Made by a program: the position numbers and the translations under genes. Below are positions 58,781 to 64,000 of a stretch of 64,000 nucleotides of DNA, piece after piece. Numbering within the stretch: the stretch's first letter is position 1; every line of letters starts with the position of its first letter. The notes below the pieces were generated by a model. That model saw only the letters and a program-made list of their open reading frames with translations. It was not told where the DNA came from and did not search any database. Origin of the DNA: Symsagittifera roscoffensis (taxonomy: Eukaryota; Xenacoelomorpha; Acoela; Convolutidae); contig NC_087066.1 in assembly GCF_963678635.1 (NCBI RefSeq), positions 33,237,301 to 33,301,300 of the forward strand, written 5' to 3'.

Positions 58781-60290
58781 AAAAATAAAACACACAAGGA
58801 AACTTGCAAAAAAAACTAATACAAAGACAAAACATCCAGCTCCAAAAAACTTTCATGCTTTACACCAGCTTAAAATTTAAAATTAGGATCATTTGTATGT
58901 ATTCCATTTTTTATGTTACAAAACAGAACCCACAGATGTAACACGCAAACAAATGACCAAAACAGAAAAGAAATAACTTAACAAAGAAATCTTTGCGAGC
59001 AACGAAGAAATTTTTGCGAGCTAACTTTGTTTTTTTTTACTGGATTAAGCCTTGTTGAAACATCTCAAGAAAGCAGTGAACCTAAATACTTTGATTTGCG
59101 AACGTACTACCACAGTCATCAAATAAAATAAAGAAAATCATACCAAAAAATCACTCTAAACTTCTCCCCACAAAACAAAGAATCGTAACTAACAAGACGA
59201 AATACAACAAAAGAAAAATCACACCAATCAGCTCGACTCCAAAATCAAACACGAAAAGATTATAATTTTTCATCCGTCAGTCTAAAAGAGTGAAGAAAGC
59301 AGAAGTTCAGCAACCTATAATTGATTAAAACACTCACTGAATAATTTCGATTAATCAGAAAAAAAATCATCAGAATTATTCAAAAACAATTACTCAAAAA
59401 TTAGGCAATTCTATCATTTGTAAATATCTCACTCTTCATCCATTAACACTGCTTTTTTTAAGCGGCATAGCTCCATTTTGAACTAAAACTTTAACTATAA
59501 CTCAGAGACCTCCAGGTCAAAAATAAGAAGTACCCTTATGTTTGACAACCTAATTTACGATAATATAAAAGTTACAACCGCCTTCTATCAACCAATACAA
59601 AAACCAAAATTTATGAATACAATTACATCACGTAAACTCCCAGGAAAAAAAATAAAAAAGAAGCCTAAAATTTAAAAAAAATCGTTAGATTGATCAACCT
59701 AAAAGACAAAATAATCCACAAAGACCCGTAAATGAAAGCAAGAATTAGCAACTTTATACCAAAAACTCCAGACTTCTCCTCACCAAAATCTCTTCAGATT
59801 CAACCCACTTGTCAAAAATTAGAAAACAAATTGATCTCAATCGATATAAATGGGAAGAAAAACAAAAAATAGTTCGCAAAGCAAATCAATTTTCAAATGC
59901 TCACTCTAAACTCAGTTTCACAAATTTTTAAAACACTTTTTTTAACTATCATACAAACTATGCCCAATACGCTAAATTTTCGAACTTTTCTATCAACCGA
60001 TATTTGTTTAAAATATTACTAATCACTTTCATAGTTTTTTTAAACCAATTTGTAATTTTTTTCCCCACTCAGAACCTATTTTCTCTTTCCCATACTGTCG
60101 AAAACCTAACTAGAAAAAAGTTTTTTCTAAATGTGACAAAATCTACTAAATAAAAAAGCCCTTGTGATAGTTTTCGTCAATTTTCTAATTTTAATAGCCT
60201 ATTTTATCTTAACCTTGCATAAATGTCTTAAGAAAGCAATTATAATTATTGAAGCAGTACACCTTAACATCAAAGATAGATAGATCAAAT
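58781..60290 (+). repeat. out-of-place pol-end / env-start segment
   Basis: From 'aaaataaaacacacaaggaaacttgcaaaaaaaactaatac' it matches 62961-64000 almost base for base, as far as the window allows. It contains the integrase basic tail (near 59240), the intergenic blocks, the acceptor (59901-59915) and remains of both hydrophobic mini-ORFs (59916-60290, with LTLHKCLKKA). It separates gag 5' from gag 3', which is not a functional order. Confidence 0.75.
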
Positions 60291-61560
60291 ACAAACTACA
60301 AATAATACAGCCCCAGGGCCATTAGGAATAGATAACACGAAAACTTTAGAAATGCAACTTTCTCATCTACACTTTGAAACCACAGAAGATGAAAGTGCAA
60401 ACCAAAAATTTTTTGGTAATAATTTTTTCAAAGAAGAACACAATTTTTAAAGTAATCAATATGAAATAACTCTGATCTTTATCAAAATAATTATGCTAAC
60501 TCAAGTTTCAACGAATAAAGTTTTGTTGAATCAACCAAAAAAAATAATCTGCCACATATTGTTGACAATACGACACCAAAAACACCCCCACCTTGTGGAA
60601 AAAAATTGGTCAATCCCACTTTTTACTAAGCCCAAAAAAACAAAAAATTTTCAACCATAAGACCTTGAAACAGATTTTTTATTAGACTCAGGAGTAGAAT
60701 CACACAGAATCAATTTTTAGGCCTTGAATGAAATCCATTTATTTTATCCCAAACTCCCATTTTCCAAGACGTTAATCAAACTAGCCACAGCACAAGGCTC
60801 ACGCTTAACAATGTTTGAAAACTCCAATTAACTCTCATACCAACATGAACAATCGAACAAAATAAACTTCTATCAAAACCATTTAATGTCACAGATATTA
60901 AGTGTAATGTAAAAATTAAACCATTTTTTACTAGTTGTATACCATAAATTATTATTTTAAATAGTAAATTAGAAATTTAAGATAAATGTACAAAGACAAA
61001 CAATAGTTCTCAATTTTTTTCAAAGCTTCAATAAACAAATTCCGTTCCTTTTAAAATTTTACCCTATCTACAACCAACAAGATTTCTCAATCAACCAAGT
61101 TCACTAAAATATTAACGATCAAAACACACAACAGTTATATATGTCTGACCTTGAGCTCAAACCAATTCATAAATTCTTTAGAGTGTTATTCTCATTCAAA
61201 AATTCTGCAAAAAAACCCAAATACAGACATATTCGCATTATATGTATACAACAACTCTCCATACAAAACCACACGTAATCTAGGACTACTAGGATATTGC
61301 GAAACCAATGCAATGTTTTATTCTACTCAAGAAAAATTATACAGAGTTAACAAAGTTTAAAGACTTTTATAAATTTGTCAATCTACAGTATTAATCGAAG
61401 AATTCTTATTTATAAATTTTACTAATGCATCAAAATGAAACACAGATTTTTCAGCAGAAAACTTTATTTCAAAACCGCGTTTGAAAAGTCCAAAAGCACA
61501 ATTGAACAAGAGTATTTACCAACGGCAACATTTTTAAAAGTTTAACTTTCAACACTCTGA
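60291..61560 (+). pseudogene. gag 3' end and protease of copy 3 (broken)
   Basis: LSHLHFETTEDESAN corresponds to the gag end of copy 2. LLDSGVES (about 60679-60702) is the aspartic protease DSG motif, intact here. TAQGSRLTMFEN follows. The linker peptide SDLELKPIHKFF starts at about 61144. Frames change several times. Confidence 0.6.
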
Positions 61561-62200
61561 AATGAATCAAAAAGAATTTGAAAAGCTAGCAGATTTTTGA
61601 TAAAATGTCCCATATTATATGCAACATCAAACTCTGATGTCGGTAAAATACACTCATCTTTTTTCTTTCACCCAAATCAGTTCCACTCTATTGAGATTGC
61701 CAAAAAACCATAATCAGGTAGAAATGTTTGGAAAAAAAAACGTTTTTAATCCCATACATTGATCCTCACGAATAAAGAACAAAACACAATTAAGAACACA
61801 CTAGCAAACCCAACACTGCAATAAATCACTGCAATAAATCACAAAATTTTCTTTTATCATGTCAAAAAATTCAAAATATCTTCTTACCATGCACAGTTAA
61901 CCTGAAAATTGACCTGCTCAAAGTGTAGCAAAAACTTGACCCTGTAAAACACAAAATGAAATCTTGGCATAAACAAAAAATTAAGCACGAAAAAGCCGAT
62001 ATTACTTCTTTAGGAAACAAAGAGTTATCCAGATTTTTTCGAAAAACTAGCAACGCCACAACTGATGAAAAGACCGACATTTTAGAAAATCATTACACAG
62101 ATACAAAAGAACAGTACTTAATTTGAATAGCATTCCAAGAATCACACTATCTAAGTACAAAAGGAATCATTCGATCAGAGTAAAACATATCATAATTTTA
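61561..62200 (+). pseudogene. RT N-terminal remnant with deleted catalytic core
   Basis: MNQKEFEKLADF and ATSNSDVGKIHSS match the RT start in copy 2. Shortly after 61740 the sequence passes to the region before integrase, so the palm domain and RNase H are absent (about 2 kb shorter than copy 2). Confidence 0.5.
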
Positions 62201-63490
62201 CACAAAATTGTTACTTTCCAAACGCATCAATAAGGGTTAAAGTATTTTGCAATGACTGTATCACCTGTCAGCTGAATGAATACTTTCCACGTCAAAGACA
62301 ATTGCAGAGAAACAAAACTTTAAAGGTCAAAACTTATCTTTTAGCCACAAAATCTCGTTTGATACAAAAGGCCCTATTTCACAACCCTCCAATAAAATTC
62401 ATTCATTATGGTAATTGTATACGAATTTACAGATTACGTGGCTCTAAACGCTACGCTACGCGCTAATGCTTATGTATGAATTCAGATAACCTCATGAACA
62501 TTGGATAGCAAATTTCGGATTACCCGAAAACCTTGTTACAGACAACAAAACAGAATTTAATAATAAGGAAAAAATCACAATATGTCATTTTTATAATGTA
62601 AAACGCAAACGTAGAATCTCACATGCTTCATGGACAGTCAGTCTAATTGGATGCATCAACTGTTTGTTAGAAGAAGACCTCATATGTATAATTTAAAGAA
62701 CATGATAAAAAATATACTGATTGGTCAACAGACGTAAAGAAATTCCCACTAGCTTATAACTCTCAAGTTACAACAGCAATTGGACTATCACCGTATGAAA
62801 TGCTCTTAAACCAAAGTCTTGCAATCCATTAATCTTCACAGCACACTTTCATTCAACCAAAGCCCCAATTCGTTTCAATTTACCACTCCATATTCATGAT
62901 GAAGATCATTTTCATCACCCACAAAGTTTAAAATTTGCTTCCGGTACCCAAACTTAATAGATTTAAAAAAATAAAACACACAAGGAAACTTGCAAAAAAA
63001 ACTAATACAAAGACAAAACGTCCAGCTCCAAAAAACTTTCATGCTTTACACCAGCTTGAGATTTCAAAATAAGATCATTTGTATGTATTCCAATTTTTAT
63101 TATACAAAAAAGAACCCACAGATGCAACACGCAAACAATTGACCAAAACAGAAAAGAAATAACTTAACAAAGAAATATTTGCGAGCAACGAAGAAATTTT
63201 GCGAGCCAATTTTATTATATATTTTTTTACTGGATTACACCTTCTTGAAACATCTCAAGAAAGCAGTGAACCTAAATACTTGATTTGCGAACGTACTACC
63301 ACAGTCATCAAATAAAACAAAGAAAATCATACCAAAAAATCTCTCTAAACTTCTCCCCACAAAACAAAGAATCGTAACTAACAAGACAAAATACACCAAA
63401 AGGAAAAAATCACGCCAATCAACTCGACTCTCAAATCAAACACGAAAAGAATATAACTTTTCATCCCTCAGTCTAAGAGAATGACGAAAG
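62201..63490 (+). pseudogene. integrase region of copy 3 (broken)
   Basis: NDCITCQLNEYFPRQRQL is the zinc-finger half. FRLPENLVTDNKTEFNNKE is the core, with Gly to Lys in TDNGTEF. HASWTVSLIGCINCLLEE follows, where copy 2 has a stop at the Trp position. LPLHIHDEDHFHHPQSLKFASGT leads into the C-terminal domain and the basic tail (near 63420). Confidence 0.65.
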
Positions 63491-64000
63491 CAGAAGTTCA
63501 GCAACCTCTAATTGATTAAAACACTCACTGAATAATTTCGATTAATCAGAAAAAAAGTCATCAGAATTAATCAGAAACAATTATCCAAAAATTAAGCAAT
63601 TCTATCATTTGTAAATATCTCACTCTTCATCCATTTCAACTGCCTTTTTTAAGCGACATAGCTCCATTTTGAACTAAAACTTTAACTATAACTCAGAGAC
63701 CTCCAGGTCAAAATTAAGAAGTACCCTTATGTTTGACAACCTAAATTAAGATCATTTAAAAGTTACAACCCCCTTCTATCAACCAAAACAAAAACCAAAA
63801 TTTATGAATACAATTACATCACGTAAACTCTCAGGAAAAAAAATAAAAAAGAAGCCTAAAATTTAAAAAAATCGTTAGACTGATCAACCTAACAGACAAA
63901 ATAATCCACAAAGACCCGTAAATGAAAGCAAGAATTAGCAACTTTATACCAAAAAATCTAGACTTCTCCTCACCAAAATCTCTTCAGATTCAACCCACTT
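63491..64000 (+). other. pol-env intergenic segment of copy 3
   Basis: Same blocks as elsewhere ('acctccaggtcaaaa' at 63700, 'gttacaacc', 'caacccactt' at the end). The window stops just before the expected acceptor and env start. Confidence 0.55.

Larger units (their letters stand above)
56148..64000 (+). mobile_element. LTR retrotransposon copy 3 (Ty3/Gypsy-type), rearranged, continues past window
   Basis: The order is a diverged 5' LTR, leader ORF, untranslated region, gag start, then an inserted pol-end/env-start segment (58781-60290), gag end, protease, RT start without the catalytic core, integrase, and the pol-end/env-start segment again (62961-64000). The out-of-place segment is nearly identical to the in-place one, so the rearrangement is young relative to the decay of the element. 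Confidence 0.75.

Overview
The window looks like nuclear DNA of a metazoan: AT-rich, gene-poor and full of transposable elements. Host genes are split into GT-AG exons that encode extracellular animal domains (FN3-like, C-type lectin-like). All recognisable retroelements are Ty3/Gypsy-type LTR elements carrying an envelope gene, all on the + strand. Env-bearing gypsy elements plus many MITE-like repeats would fit a tunicate such as a larvacean, but I cannot establish the species.

Layout. 1-9054: 3' part of retroelement copy 1 (integrase tail, two small hydrophobic ORFs, a broken env of apparent class III/chuvirus-like type, an extra ORF after env, 3' LTR). 9055-16159: one doubtful exon and several terminal-inverted-repeat (TIR) elements, including a 1.23-kb tandem duplication. 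16160-16359: assembly gap. 16480-20174: four phase-2/phase-2 exons of an FN3-repeat protein. 20343-20763: a MITE and a perfect 62-bp inverted repeat. About 22000-34100: a large foldback locus with a higher-order repeat, a degenerate TTAC tract, two inverted arms (about 25260-27484 and 28980-31925), a 216-bp tandem array in the loop and 541 perfect GTAA units. 34419-35990: two more TIR elements. 36514-38982: a complete four-exon type II membrane C-type lectin-like gene. 39334-49366: retroelement copy 2, with 5' LTR, leader ORF, gag, pol and the start of env, decayed and truncated. 50210-55146: the last three exons of a second C-type lectin-like gene, whose 4-kb intron holds nested TIR elements. 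55937-56031: one exon of a further gene. 56148-64000: retroelement copy 3, rearranged and running off the window.

Comparing the three retroelement copies shows what is conserved: an LTR hairpin with a compensatory change, a short leader ORF ending near a splice-donor-like GT, a polypyrimidine/AG acceptor before env, a pair of hydrophobic mini-ORFs, and a nucleocapsid region without zinc knuckles. Tryptophan codons that became TGA or TAG, and a G-poor coding strand, suggest G-to-A editing or a similar bias. The candidates for undescribed biology are the retroelement's gene set (chuvirus-like env plus mini-ORFs plus a 3' ORF) and the foldback/GTAA locus. All homology statements are from reading the sequence by eye; nothing was searched.
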